64,000 nt of DNA from assembly GCA_963832875.1 (NCBI GenBank), contig CAWHWB010000007.1, forward strand, positions 124,001-188,000, written 5' to 3'. Numbering within the stretch: position 1 is the stretch's first letter; each line of letters opens with the position of its first letter. A model generated the notes under the pieces. That model was not told the origin of the DNA. It did not search any database and was given only the letters and a program-made list of their open reading frames with translations. Below, piece by piece: positions 9,033 to 17,317 of the stretch. Made by a program: the position numbers and the translations under genes. The stretch is from AP-15 sp963832875 (lineage in GTDB: Bacteria > Pseudomonadota > Alphaproteobacteria > ATCC43930 > CGMCC-115725).

Positions 9033-9770
9033 ATGGCGGGCAATCTGGTGCAGGGCGCGGTGTTCACCGTCATGGTGGTGCGCGCCGGATTGCTGCGCGA
9101 CCCGGCGTTCGAACAGGATCTGGCCGAGCAGATCGCTCGCAGCCCGCGGTTTTTTCTGAACGCGCCGGTCGTGCTGGACCTGAAAGACGCGGGCGAATTT
9201 TCGGGTGCGGCCGAGTTCGTCGAAGCAAAGGAGATGCTGCGCCATCAGACGCTGACCCTGGTCGGGGTGCAGAATGCGCTGCCGGCGCAGGTCGAGGCAG
9301 CGGCCGCGGCGGGGCTCGCCAGCTTTGCCCCGAATTCGACCCAGTCCCAGCGGCGCCGGCCGCCGCCTGAACCGGAGGCGCAGCCGAGCGCGGGCCCGGA
9401 TGCGGCGGCGCCGCCGCCCCGCCCGGCCGGCGAGCCCACTGCCGCAAAAACGCGGCTCGTGACCCAGCCGGTGCGGTCGGGGACCCAGATCTACGCGCGC
9501 GGCGCCGATCTCGTCGTCACCGCCGCGGTCAGCCCCGGGGCCGAGCTGATGGCCGACGGCAATATCCATGTCTATGGCGCGCTGCGCGGGCGGGCCTTGG
9601 CGGGTGCGGGCGGCGACCCCGAAGCGCGAATCTTTTGCAGCCGGTTCGAGGCCGAGCTGGTCAGCATCGCCGGGCGGTATCTGGTCAGCGAGCAAATGCC
9701 TGCATCCGAGCGGGGTTTTGCGGTGCAGATCGCCCTCGTCGATGACCGGTTGACCATCACCCGGAATTGA
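9033..9770 (+). CDS. minC: Septum site-determining protein MinC
   Basis: A 245-residue MinC. The N-terminal domain (about residues 8-100, including PVVLDLKDAGEF) interacts with FtsZ in the family; a Pro/Ala-rich linker (about 105-140) joins it to the right-handed beta-helix C-terminal domain, recognised by VRSGTQIYARGADLVV, GAELMADGNIHVYGALRGRALAG and CSRFEAELVSIAGRY. The C-terminal domain binds MinD and gives the inhibitor its polar localisation. It is the first gene of minC-minD-minE, with 149 bp before minD. The start ATG at 9033 lacks a strong ribosome site but matches the family start. Confidence 0.95.
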   Translation: MAGNLVQGAVFTVMVVRAGLLRDPAFEQDLAEQIARSPRFFLNAPVVLDLKDAGEFSGAAEFVEAKEMLRHQTLTLVGVQNALPAQVEAAAAAGLASFAPNSTQSQRRRPPPEPEAQPSAGPDAAAPPPRPAGEPTAAKTRLVTQPVRSGTQIYARGADLVVTAAVSPGAELMADGNIHVYGALRGRALAGAGGDPEARIFCSRFEAELVSIAGRYLVSEQMPASERGFAVQIALVDDRLTITRN

Positions 9771-9919
9771 CGCTCAGATTAGCCGGGCAGGATCAGCCGG
9801 GCTGATCGCGCGGGGGATCGGCCCGGCGCCGCCGCCCGGACCGACATCGAGATCGTTCGGACGCAAGATCGGCTCGGGATCGATTCGGGGCCGGGCACCG
9901 GCGGAGAGGGGAGGTCTTT

Positions 9920-10735
9920 TTGGCAGCAAAAGTCATTGTGCTGACGTCCGGCAAGGGCGGCGTCGGCAAGACCACCAGCGCCGCCGCGGTCGCCGCCGGG
10001 CTCGCTCTGCGCGGCCATCGCACGGTGGTCGTCGATTTCGACGTGGGGTTGCGGAACCTCGATTTGATCATGGGTTGTGAGCGCCGCGTCGTCTTTGATT
10101 TCATCAATGTCATCAATGGCGACGCCAAGCTCAACCAGGCGCTGATCAAAGACAAGCGCAACGACAGCCTTTATGTGTTTCCGACCTCGCAGACCCGCGA
10201 CAAGGACGCGCTGAAGCGCGACGGGGTCGAGCGGGTGCTCGGGGAGCTGAAGGAAACCTTCGACTACATCGTGTGCGACAGCCCGGCCGGGATCGAGCAC
10301 GGCGCCATTACCGCGCTTTATTTCGCCGACGAGGCCATCATCGTGACCAACCCTGAGGTGTCCTCGGTGCGCGACAGCGACCGGATCATCGGCATCCTCG
10401 CCTCGAAATCGCGCCGCGCCGAGCACAATATGGACCCGGTCGGGGTGCATCTGCTGTTGACCCGCTATTCGCCCGAGCGGGTCGAGCGGGGCGAGATGCT
10501 GGCGATCGACGACGTCAAGGAAATCCTGTCAATCCCGATGCTCGGCGTCATTCCCGAATCGGAATCGGTATTGCGCGCCTCGAACACCGGGACCCCGGTG
10601 GTGTTCGACCCGGAGAGCCCGGCCGGGCAGGCCTATCTCGACGCGGTCGGGCGGCTGCTCGGCGAACAGCGCGAGATGCGGTTTCTCAAGGCCGAGCGCC
10701 GCAGTTTCTTTCGCAGCCTGTTTGGTAGGGCGTGA
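9920..10735 (+). CDS. minD: Septum site-determining ATPase MinD
   Basis: A 271-residue ParA/MinD ATPase. The deviant Walker A motif GKGGVGKTTS is near residue 11, followed by VVVDFDVGLRNLDLIMG and the Walker B region YIVCDSPAGIEHGA. The C-terminus ends in a basic amphipathic stretch (RRSFFRSLFGRA), the membrane-targeting helix. MinD binds the membrane with ATP, recruits MinC and is released by MinE. The start is TTG at 9920 preceded by GGGAGG, an uncommon start codon. Its stop overlaps the minE start (TGATG). Confidence 0.97.
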   Translation: MAAKVIVLTSGKGGVGKTTSAAAVAAGLALRGHRTVVVDFDVGLRNLDLIMGCERRVVFDFINVINGDAKLNQALIKDKRNDSLYVFPTSQTRDKDALKRDGVERVLGELKETFDYIVCDSPAGIEHGAITALYFADEAIIVTNPEVSSVRDSDRIIGILASKSRRAEHNMDPVGVHLLLTRYSPERVERGEMLAIDDVKEILSIPMLGVIPESESVLRASNTGTPVVFDPESPAGQAYLDAVGRLLGEQREMRFLKAERRSFFRSLFGRA

Positions 10736-11094
10736 TGCGCCTGCTCGATTTTCTGTTCCCGGAGCGCCGGAACACCGCGCTGATCGCCCGCGACCGGCTG
10801 AAGATCGTGCTCGCCCACGAGCGGGCGAGCCGCGACGCGCCGGACTTCCTGGGTCCGCTGCAAAAGGATCTGATCGAGGTGGTCGGCCGCTATGTCGAGC
10901 TGCGCGACGACATGCTGCGGGTCAATCTCGGCCGATCAGGCGACATCTCGATGCTCGAGATCAACGTCGAGCTCGACGGCGCCAGGATCAAGCCGGTCAG
11001 GAACGGGGCGGCCGAACCGCCGCCGAGGCCGGCGCCGATTTGCGTGGCGCCACCCGACCGCGGCTCGCACCCGCCTTGGGTCAAGCCCGGCTGA
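10735..11094 (+). CDS. minE: Cell division topological specificity factor MinE
   Basis: A 119-residue MinE. The N-terminal MinD-activating helix (residues to about 30, with ARDRLKIVLAHERA) and the dimerisation domain (LGPLQKDLIEVVGRYVEL, DISMLEINVEL) are present. Translation probably starts at the ATG that overlaps the minD stop by one base; a GTG lies one codon upstream. Most MinE proteins are about 85-90 residues; this one carries about 30 extra residues of Pro/Arg-rich C-terminal tail with no known function. Confidence 0.95.
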   Translation: MRLLDFLFPERRNTALIARDRLKIVLAHERASRDAPDFLGPLQKDLIEVVGRYVELRDDMLRVNLGRSGDISMLEINVELDGARIKPVRNGAAEPPPRPAPICVAPPDRGSHPPWVKPG

Positions 11095-11129
11095 TGCCGG
11101 CGGGCGGGCCCCTGACAAAGGAGGAAGGA

Positions 11130-12026
11130 ATGCCCGGCAAGGTCGGTTTTATCGGGCTCGGCGCGATGGGCGGCCCGATGGCGCTCAATCTGTTGCGGCA
11201 CGGGTTTTCGCTGGTGGTGCACGACATCGATCCGCAACAGCTGGAGCCGGCCCTGGCGGCGGGTGCGGCCGTGGCGCAGTCGCCCGAGGCGGTCGCGGCC
11301 GCGGTCGAACGCACGATCGCGATGGTCGAAACCACCGAACAGGCCGAAGCGGTCATCATCGGCGAGCACGGCATTATCCACGGCGCCGGCCCCGGCCACA
11401 TCGTCTTGTGCATGAGCACGATCGACCCGTTCGCGGCGCGGCGTTTCGGCGCGCGCCTCGCCGAGCGCGGCATCGCCATGCTCGACGCCCCGGTCAGCGG
11501 CGGCACGGTCGGCGCGAAATCGGGCGAATTGTCGGTGATTGTCGGCGGCGCTTTCGAGACCTATGCCGCCTGCGAGGATCTGTTCCGGGCGATGGGCCGG
11601 AACTTGTTCCATGTCGGGGGGCTGGGCCAAGGCCTAGCGATGAAGCTCCTCAACAACATGCTGGGCCAGGTGGCGACGGTGGCGATCGCCGAGGCCTTGG
11701 TGCTGGGGGTCAAGGCCGGGCTCGACCCGCACCAGATCTTTGAGGTCGTTCGGGTCAGCACCGGAGCGAGCGTGCAGTTCGAGAACCGAGTACCGCGCAT
11801 GCTGCGCCGCGATTTCGCCCCCGGCGGCACGATCGACATCTCCTACAAGGACCAGGACCTCGAAACCTCGTTTGCCAGGCGGCTCGGCGTGCCATTGCTG
11901 CTGGCCAATCTGACCCAGCAGGTCTACCAGATGGCTCGCGCGCAAGGCCTCAACAAGGAAGACGGGTCGGCGATCATCAAGGTGTTCGAAGAACTCGCCG
12001 GGGTCAAAATCGGCAAACGAGAGTGA
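11130..12026 (+). CDS. 3-hydroxyisobutyrate dehydrogenase-family reductase (GarR-like)
   Basis: A 298-residue beta-hydroxyacid dehydrogenase. The N-terminal Rossmann motif GFIGLGAMGGPMALNLLRHG, the substrate-binding signature DAPVSGGTVGAKSGELSVIVGG and the catalytic-lysine helix GLGQGLAMKLLNNMLGQV are all visible. Family members reduce tartronate semialdehyde or oxidise 3-hydroxyisobutyrate or related acids. The ATG at 11130 has an ideal AAAGGAGGAA site; a longer upstream frame is just minE read in another frame. It follows minE by 35 nt but is unrelated to division. Specificity is not determined; the tetronate genes 8 kb away leave a sugar-acid role (GarR or LtnD-like) open. Confidence 0.88.
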   Translation: MPGKVGFIGLGAMGGPMALNLLRHGFSLVVHDIDPQQLEPALAAGAAVAQSPEAVAAAVERTIAMVETTEQAEAVIIGEHGIIHGAGPGHIVLCMSTIDPFAARRFGARLAERGIAMLDAPVSGGTVGAKSGELSVIVGGAFETYAACEDLFRAMGRNLFHVGGLGQGLAMKLLNNMLGQVATVAIAEALVLGVKAGLDPHQIFEVVRVSTGASVQFENRVPRMLRRDFAPGGTIDISYKDQDLETSFARRLGVPLLLANLTQQVYQMARAQGLNKEDGSAIIKVFEELAGVKIGKRE

Positions 12027-12069
12027 GCCGCCGCAGCCAATCAGGCATCGGTCCAGGGCTCCTCCGACC

Positions 12070-12155
12070 GTCATGCGCGGGCGCGACCCGCGCGTCCACG
12101 CCCTTCCGGCGGAAGCGACAAAGGCGTGGATCACCAGGTCAAGCCCGGTGACGAC
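12070..12155. repeat. Intergenic inverted-repeat element
   Basis: Two arms of about 33 bp face each other: the left arm begins GTCATGCGCGGGCG and ends TCCACGCC, the right arm read in reverse begins GTCGTCACCGGGCTT and ends GATCCACGCC. This is the pattern of the dispersed palindromic elements common between genes in alphaproteobacteria. It lies between the GarR-like gene and the alpha/beta hydrolase. Confidence 0.6.
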
Positions 12156-12249
12156 GATTATGGATGTGAGTGAGGTCGCGAGCCCAATACGAAGTGCGGG
12201 AACCGGACCGCTAGGGACGAGCCCGGCGACAAAAAGGGGAGAATGAGAC

Positions 12250-12942
12250 ATGGCGACTTACGTGCTGATCCACGGGGCCTATCAGGGCGGCTGGATCTGG
12301 GGGCCGACGGCGGCGCGCCTCAGAGCGGCGGGGCATGTGGTCTACGCCCGCTCGCTCGACGGCTGCGCCGAGCGGCGGCACCAGCTCCGGCCGGGGATTA
12401 CCGTTGCGACCCAGGCCGCCGAAATCGCCGAGCTGTTGTTTTACGAGGATTTGAACGATGTCGTGCTGGTCGGCACCAGCTCGGGCGGCATGGTGTTGTG
12501 CCGGACGGCCGAGCTGGCGCGCGGGCGGATCGGGCGGCTCGCGTTTGTCGATGCGCTGGCCTTGCTCGACGGTGAGCGGGTGGCCGAGATCGTCAACCGG
12601 CCGACGCCCAGGGTCACCACCGCCCTCGCGGTCGGGCCGTCGCGCGAGGACGCCGAAAACCGCAGCTTTGCCGATTTGTCGCCGGAATTGCGCGCTTTTG
12701 CCCTCGCCCGCTACACGCCGCACCCGATCGCGGCGATGGAGGAGCCGGTGTCGCTGCAGAGCTTTTGGTCGCAGCCGTGGCGGGCGAGCGTGATCCGCTG
12801 CCGCCGCGCCGCCAACCCGCCCGAGACGCACCAGCGCCGCACCGCCGAAAAGCTCGGGGCGAAGTACACCGAGATCGATGCCGGCCACTACCCGATGCTG
12901 TCCGACCCGGATTTGCTGGCGCCGCTGCTGACGGCGGCGTAA
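12250..12942 (+). CDS. Alpha/beta hydrolase
   Basis: A 230-residue alpha/beta-hydrolase fold protein. The oxyanion segment VLIHGAYQGGWIW is at the start, the nucleophile elbow GTSSGGM follows VVLVG, and the catalytic histidine is probably in AGHYPML near the C-terminus. Size and the HGAYQGGW motif resemble plant hydroxynitrile lyase/methylesterase-like and bacterial YbfF-type esterases. No signal peptide. It stands alone; the substrate is unknown. Confidence 0.85.
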   Translation: MATYVLIHGAYQGGWIWGPTAARLRAAGHVVYARSLDGCAERRHQLRPGITVATQAAEIAELLFYEDLNDVVLVGTSSGGMVLCRTAELARGRIGRLAFVDALALLDGERVAEIVNRPTPRVTTALAVGPSREDAENRSFADLSPELRAFALARYTPHPIAAMEEPVSLQSFWSQPWRASVIRCRRAANPPETHQRRTAEKLGAKYTEIDAGHYPMLSDPDLLAPLLTAA

Positions 12943-13362
12943 CCGCGGCGCAAGCCAAGGGATCTGCCCTTCGCGGCGAGGCGGCTCAGCCGGGATGGGT
13001 TTCGCCTCGCTCAACCATCCTACGCGCTGTTTGCCCCGTAGCCTGGGTTAAACTGGGTAGTTTGTCTGGATCGAGCAGGACGGCGAGGCTGCGTGCGAGG
13101 TTTGGCTTTCGGGCGATCAGACCGGCTTGTTCGAGGGTAAGCACGCGAAGGCCGATTTCCGCCGACAGATGCCGGCGGGCTGGCAATGGCCCTGCGGCCC
13201 GTCCACCATAGAAGCAAGATGTGCGCCTGCTGGCATGCGAGAAATCGAGCCTGTTGTTACCAGTGCGGGAGCGCGAGAGGCGGGTGCAGCCAATGGATAG
13301 AGTTACCTCAAGGCCCGTTGGGGAGTGGGTAAGCGATCCAGGTCAGCCTGCTGCGGGGGCGG
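12943..13362. other. Intergenic, no gene supported
   Basis: About 420 bp between the hydrolase and the HxlR regulator. A 66-codon minus-strand frame (12986-13186) has no recognisable family and no ribosome site, so no gene is called. Confidence 0.4.
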
Positions 13363-13770
13363 TCAGGGCGTGCAGTCAAAGCGGACGCGCGCGGCATGGA
13401 TATCGGAATAACGACGGTCGGCCCAATCGATGAGGTTCGCCATGGGCTCCAGCAGGGATTGGCCTAGCGGGGCCAGACGATATTCGACGCTCGGCGGCTT
13501 GGTTGGAAAGACATGGCGGGTGATCAGTCCGTCGCGCTCCAAATCGCGCAGGGTCTGGGTGAGCATGCGCTTGGAGATGTCGCGGATTGCGCGGTGAAGC
13601 TCGCTGAAGCGCTGCGGTCGCGTCGCGAGGGTCATGATCATGAGTATGCTCCATTTGTCGCCGATACGGTCGAGCACGTCGCGCACCGGGCAGTGTACGG
13701 GTTCTACTGACTGTGCGTCGTCCGATTGATATCGGCTGAATCGCTCGATCGCGCTCAATGCGGTGCTCAT
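13363..13770 (-). CDS. HxlR-family winged-helix transcriptional regulator
   Basis: A 135-residue HxlR/MarR-like repressor or activator. The family signature is clear: CPVRDVLDRIGDKWSIL at the start of the winged helix, then RFSELHRAIRDISKRMLTQ and LRDLERDGLITR, followed by the wing YRLAPLGQSLLEPM. The start is taken at the ATG giving MSTALSAIERF; an upstream ATG adds ten codons. The gene is divergent from the NmrA-like oxidoreductase at 13887, about 115 bp apart. This is the usual arrangement in which an HxlR protein senses a reactive compound and controls its neighbour. Confidence 0.9.
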   Translation of the reverse strand: MSTALSAIERFSRYQSDDAQSVEPVHCPVRDVLDRIGDKWSILMIMTLATRPQRFSELHRAIRDISKRMLTQTLRDLERDGLITRHVFPTKPPSVEYRLAPLGQSLLEPMANLIDWADRRYSDIHAARVRFDCTP

Positions 13771-13886
13771 ACGGGTTCCCCTGGTCTCTCCTGGTAACAA
13801 AAAACTGCCTCCTTGCGGCGGAGGACCGAGGTCTTTATGTGAGACCTGCCCCCAAACATAGACCCTATGGGGCCAGGAGAAAACAC

Positions 13887-14759
13887 ATGTTTTTGGTGAT
13901 GGGAATTACGGGAAAAGTTGGCGGCGCGACGGCAAGGCATCTGCTGGCGCAAGGCAAGAAGGTGCGCGCGCTGGTCCGCGACCGCGCGAAGGCGGCAAGC
14001 TGGACGGACCAGGGCGTCAAATTGGTCGACGGCGACTGGAACGATGCGGCCGCCATCGAGCGGGCACTCGAGGGCGTCGACGGCGCGTTTGTCATGTTGC
14101 CGGCCGTCTGGGCGCCCTCGCCGGATTTCAAGGAAGCCAAGGGCGTCATCGCGAACTATGTCGAGGCGCTCACCAAAGCGCCGGCGCCGCGGGTCGTCGC
14201 GCTCTCGTCGATGGGCGCGAACAGAACCAGCGGGCTCGGGATGATCACGGCCCTGTCACTTCTGGAGCAGGGCTTTTGCGACCTGACATTGCCGATCGCA
14301 TATGTGCGAGCCGGCGGGTTTTTCGAAAACTTCCTTTACGGCTTGCATGTCGCCCAGGGCGGCACGCTACCCGTCTACTACAACCCGACAAATCGGAAAT
14401 CGACCATGGTCGCGACCAACGACATCGGCGCCGAGGTCGCAACGCTTCTGAGCGGGCCGGCGTGGTCGGGGCATCGGGTCATCGAACTCGGTTCGATGGT
14501 GAGCGCGGATGAAGTCGCTGCGCAATTGGGTGAAGTCATGAAGCTCGACGTTAAAGCCGTTGCCGTCCCGCGGGCCGAGTGGCCGGCAGCCTTCGAGCAG
14601 TTCGGCATTCCGAAGGGCCAGACCGGACCGGCCGAAGCGATGTTTGAGGCCGTCAACGCGGGATGGATGGACCTCGGGGTCGAGGGTACGGAGCACGTCG
14701 CGGGCACGGCGTCCCCCCGCGATGTTTTCTCGGCGGCCCGGAAAGCCGCCACGGCATAG
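13887..14759 (+). CDS. NmrA-like NAD(P)-binding oxidoreductase
   Basis: A 290-residue atypical short-chain dehydrogenase of the NmrA/HSCARG or QorB type. The dinucleotide motif ITGKVGGATARHLLAQG is at residues 6-22, followed by VRALVRDRAKA and the strand VVALSSMGAN. The typical active-site YxxxK of classical SDRs is not conserved in position, as usual for this family. The ATG at 13887 with AGGAG upstream is preferred over a longer frame. Divergent from the HxlR regulator, which most likely controls it; QorB-like NADPH:quinone reductases are a typical target of such regulators. Confidence 0.85.
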   Translation: MFLVMGITGKVGGATARHLLAQGKKVRALVRDRAKAASWTDQGVKLVDGDWNDAAAIERALEGVDGAFVMLPAVWAPSPDFKEAKGVIANYVEALTKAPAPRVVALSSMGANRTSGLGMITALSLLEQGFCDLTLPIAYVRAGGFFENFLYGLHVAQGGTLPVYYNPTNRKSTMVATNDIGAEVATLLSGPAWSGHRVIELGSMVSADEVAAQLGEVMKLDVKAVAVPRAEWPAAFEQFGIPKGQTGPAEAMFEAVNAGWMDLGVEGTEHVAGTASPRDVFSAARKAATA

Positions 14760-14854
14760 GTCCGCGGATCAGCGATGGGATGCGACTTCCGGGACCTGCT
14801 CCGGAAATCCGCGTCTCCTTCGGAATGAATGCGTCGCGGCCGGCCGTCCTGAGT

Positions 14855-15787
14855 GGCGCAACCGGCGCCGACCGTGCGCGAAATCGGCACCAGGCGCGTA
14901 TCGTTGGGCAATTTCGGGATGAAATGATTGGCGTAAAAGCGAGCGAGGTCTCGCGCGCCGACCCCGCCAGTCATCACCGGAACATGGTTGACATAGGGAT
15001 CGGCCACCATCGTCGCCGTCGTCGCAGCAACATCGCGGGTGGCGAATTCCTAGCGCGCATGCGCCTCCCACAGCGCTTCGAGCTCGTAATGCGGGCCCAT
15101 CGTCCGGCGCAGCAGCGCGATCGAACGTGAATGGGCCCTGCCGCCGTTTTGCCGAAGTCGCCGCCGTCCGGACGGTTGAAACCGTGCCGCGCCGGCGGAT
15201 AAGTGTAGATCTGAATATCGGGGCGGCGGGCTAGCGCCTCGCTCACAGCCGCCACCGTCGATGCCGGGACGTAGTCGTCGTTCTCGGCGAAATGCAGGTC
15301 CATCGGGCAAGCGATCCCGGAAGCGAGATCGAGCGCCGCCTCGATGCCGACCGGGCAATACGCAACGGCGCAATCGATGCCCGACAAGCCGCGGCGCGAT
15401 AAGCGAGGTCGCCGCCGAGGCAGACCCGATTGCCCCGACCTTGCCGGTGCAATCGCGGCGATCGCGCAGCGCCGCGATCGTCCGGGTGATGTCGGTGAGC
15501 GCCGCGGCGCGATCGAATTTACCATCGAGGGCCAGCATTTGCCGCCGACCCGCCTCGTTCTGAGCGAGATCCAACCCGGGCTCGAGGCGCCAATAAAGGT
15601 CGGGGCAGATCACCACATAGCCTTCCTCGGCATAGAGGCAGGCCAAGTCGCGCATGTGCCGGTCGAGGCCGAAGGCGGTGTGCAGCAGCACGATCCCCGG
15701 CGCGCTGGCGGCCGGCGGCAGCGCGAGATAGGCGCCGAAGGCATCGCCGCCGCCGACCGCGGCGATAGTGATCAGTCCCCCGGACAT
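14855..15787 (-). pseudogene. Shattered dienelactone hydrolase with C-terminal SnoaL-like domain
   Basis: Reading down from ATG at 15787, a dienelactone hydrolase starts intact (APGIVLLHTAFGLDRHMRDL, YVVICPDLYWR, GKVGAIG). It then shifts to a second frame holding the nucleophile segment VCLGGDLAYRAAAC, to a third frame (IDCAVAYCPVGIEAALD, LHFAENDDYVP, ARHGFNRPDGG with the catalytic His), back to the first (LLRRTMGPHYELEALWEAH), and again to another for the start of a SnoaL/NTF2-like domain (MVADPYVNHVPVMTGGVG, FIPKLPNDTRLVPISRTVGA). That domain is cut off there. At least four frameshifts plus the C-terminal loss make this a dead gene. Confidence 0.8.
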
Positions 15788-15872
15788 CGATGTCGCTCCG
15801 CTGCCGATGTTGCGCGCTGTCTGACGCAGCGCGCCGTCCGGCGGCGCGACCGCATTCAAGCCGCCGGCCGGC

Positions 15873-17213
15873 TCACTCGGTGATCGGCGCGATCGTGTCG
15901 AGCGCCAGCCCGCGCGTCTCGACGCCGATCCGGGTGACGGCATAGGCCGCGATCGCCAGCATCAGCGCAATCCCGCCCATCACATAGCCGAGCCCGTAGA
16001 CGCTGACGATCCCGATCAGCGGGAACGCCACCGCTCCGCCGATGCGGCCGCCTGACTGCGCCAGGCCGAAGCCCGAAGCCCGCGCGTTCGACGGGAACAC
16101 CTCGGAGGTAAAGATCTGCATCGAATTGCCGGCGAGCTGGATGAAAAACGTCATGCAGAAGCCGACCACCAGCACCATCAAATCCGACTGCGAAAAATAA
16201 AACAGGATGGCCAGCACGGTGGCGATGATGAAAGCGGTGACCGAGGTCCTGATCCGGCCGTAGCGTTCGAGCGAATACATCATAAAGAGGCTGGCGCACG
16301 GGAACGCCAGGGTGATGCCAAAGTTGAAGGTCAAGGATTTGGTGATAGTGAAGCCGCGCTGGGCGAGGATGTTCGGCAGCCATCCGCCAATGCCGGTGGC
16401 GGCGCCGAAGAACGCGATAAAGCAGATCATTGCGGCGATGATGCGTCCGCGGTAGCGGCGGAAGACGACGCCGATCGGATCGCTGTGGATGTCGGCCAGC
16501 CGATCTTCAACCAGCTCCTCACCGGCCGGCGGGCGGCCCAGCCCCATTCGCTCCAAGAGGTCGAGCGCCCGCCTGCCTTGGCCGTGGGTAACGAGCCAGC
16601 GCGGCGATTCAGGCAGCGCGAAGCTGAATGCGAACAGCACCACCCCGAAGATCCCGATCACGATCCACACGCCGCGCCAGCCGATCGTGCCCCTGAGCCC
16701 GAGCGCCAGCAGGGTCCCGAGCGGCCACACGCAGGCGCCGCCGACAAATTGCATAAAAGCGGTGACCCGACCGCGGATCCGCTTTGGAGAATATTCGGCC
16801 GCGTAGGAAAAGCATAATGGCTGCGCCGCGCCGAGCCCGATTCCGGCGATAAAGCGTCCGAAGGCCAGCCACCAGACTGTCGGCGCCAGCGCGGCGGCGA
16901 CGATCGTGGCGACGCTGTAGAGGAAAATGCAGAATTGGAAGACCTGCTTGCGGCCAAACCGGTCGGTGAACTCGCCCTGGCCGATCGAGCCGACGAACAA
17001 CCCGATCAGGGTGGCGCTGCCGACCGTGCCGATCCCGGCCGGCGTGGCAAAGTGCGAGCGGATCATGTCCGGCACCAGCGAGCCCAGGATGATGTAGTCG
17101 ATCACGTCGAAGAAATAGCCGGCGGTGATCAGCGCCAGCACCCGGCGGTGCACCGGCCCCATCCGCGCATCGTCGAGCCGCGCATCGACCCACGATACGA
17201 TCGACTGTGCCAT
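15873..17213 (-). CDS. MFS transporter, sugar-porter/aromatic-acid type (copy 1)
   Basis: A 446-residue major facilitator with twelve predicted membrane segments. The N-terminal half shows FFDVIDYIILGSLVPDM and the MFS signature GEFTDRFGRKQVFQF between TM2 and TM3; the loop after TM6 has LPESPRWLVTHGQGRRALDL and the TM8-9 loop LERYGRIR. The PESPRWL element is typical of sugar porters, NiaP and AAHS aromatic-acid carriers. The substrate is not deducible. The next gene upstream is an almost identical paralogue with the same start sequence, indicating a recent tandem duplication. Confidence 0.92.
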   Translation of the reverse strand: MAQSIVSWVDARLDDARMGPVHRRVLALITAGYFFDVIDYIILGSLVPDMIRSHFATPAGIGTVGSATLIGLFVGSIGQGEFTDRFGRKQVFQFCIFLYSVATIVAAALAPTVWWLAFGRFIAGIGLGAAQPLCFSYAAEYSPKRIRGRVTAFMQFVGGACVWPLGTLLALGLRGTIGWRGVWIVIGIFGVVLFAFSFALPESPRWLVTHGQGRRALDLLERMGLGRPPAGEELVEDRLADIHSDPIGVVFRRYRGRIIAAMICFIAFFGAATGIGGWLPNILAQRGFTITKSLTFNFGITLAFPCASLFMMYSLERYGRIRTSVTAFIIATVLAILFYFSQSDLMVLVVGFCMTFFIQLAGNSMQIFTSEVFPSNARASGFGLAQSGGRIGGAVAFPLIGIVSVYGLGYVMGGIALMLAIAAYAVTRIGVETRGLALDTIAPITE

Positions 17214-17317
17214 CAGCGTCCCCTCTCCCAGCGGCGCCGTCGCCGCATTTCCCCTATTCTATCCCGAACGTGCCAAGCAGCACAACTTTTGAGCTATCTC
17301 CTGCCTCGCCATCGAGC

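Noticed and set aside
12986..13186. 66-codon minus-strand frame
   Set aside because: No ribosome site and no recognisable family; I considered a relaxase fragment but could not support it.
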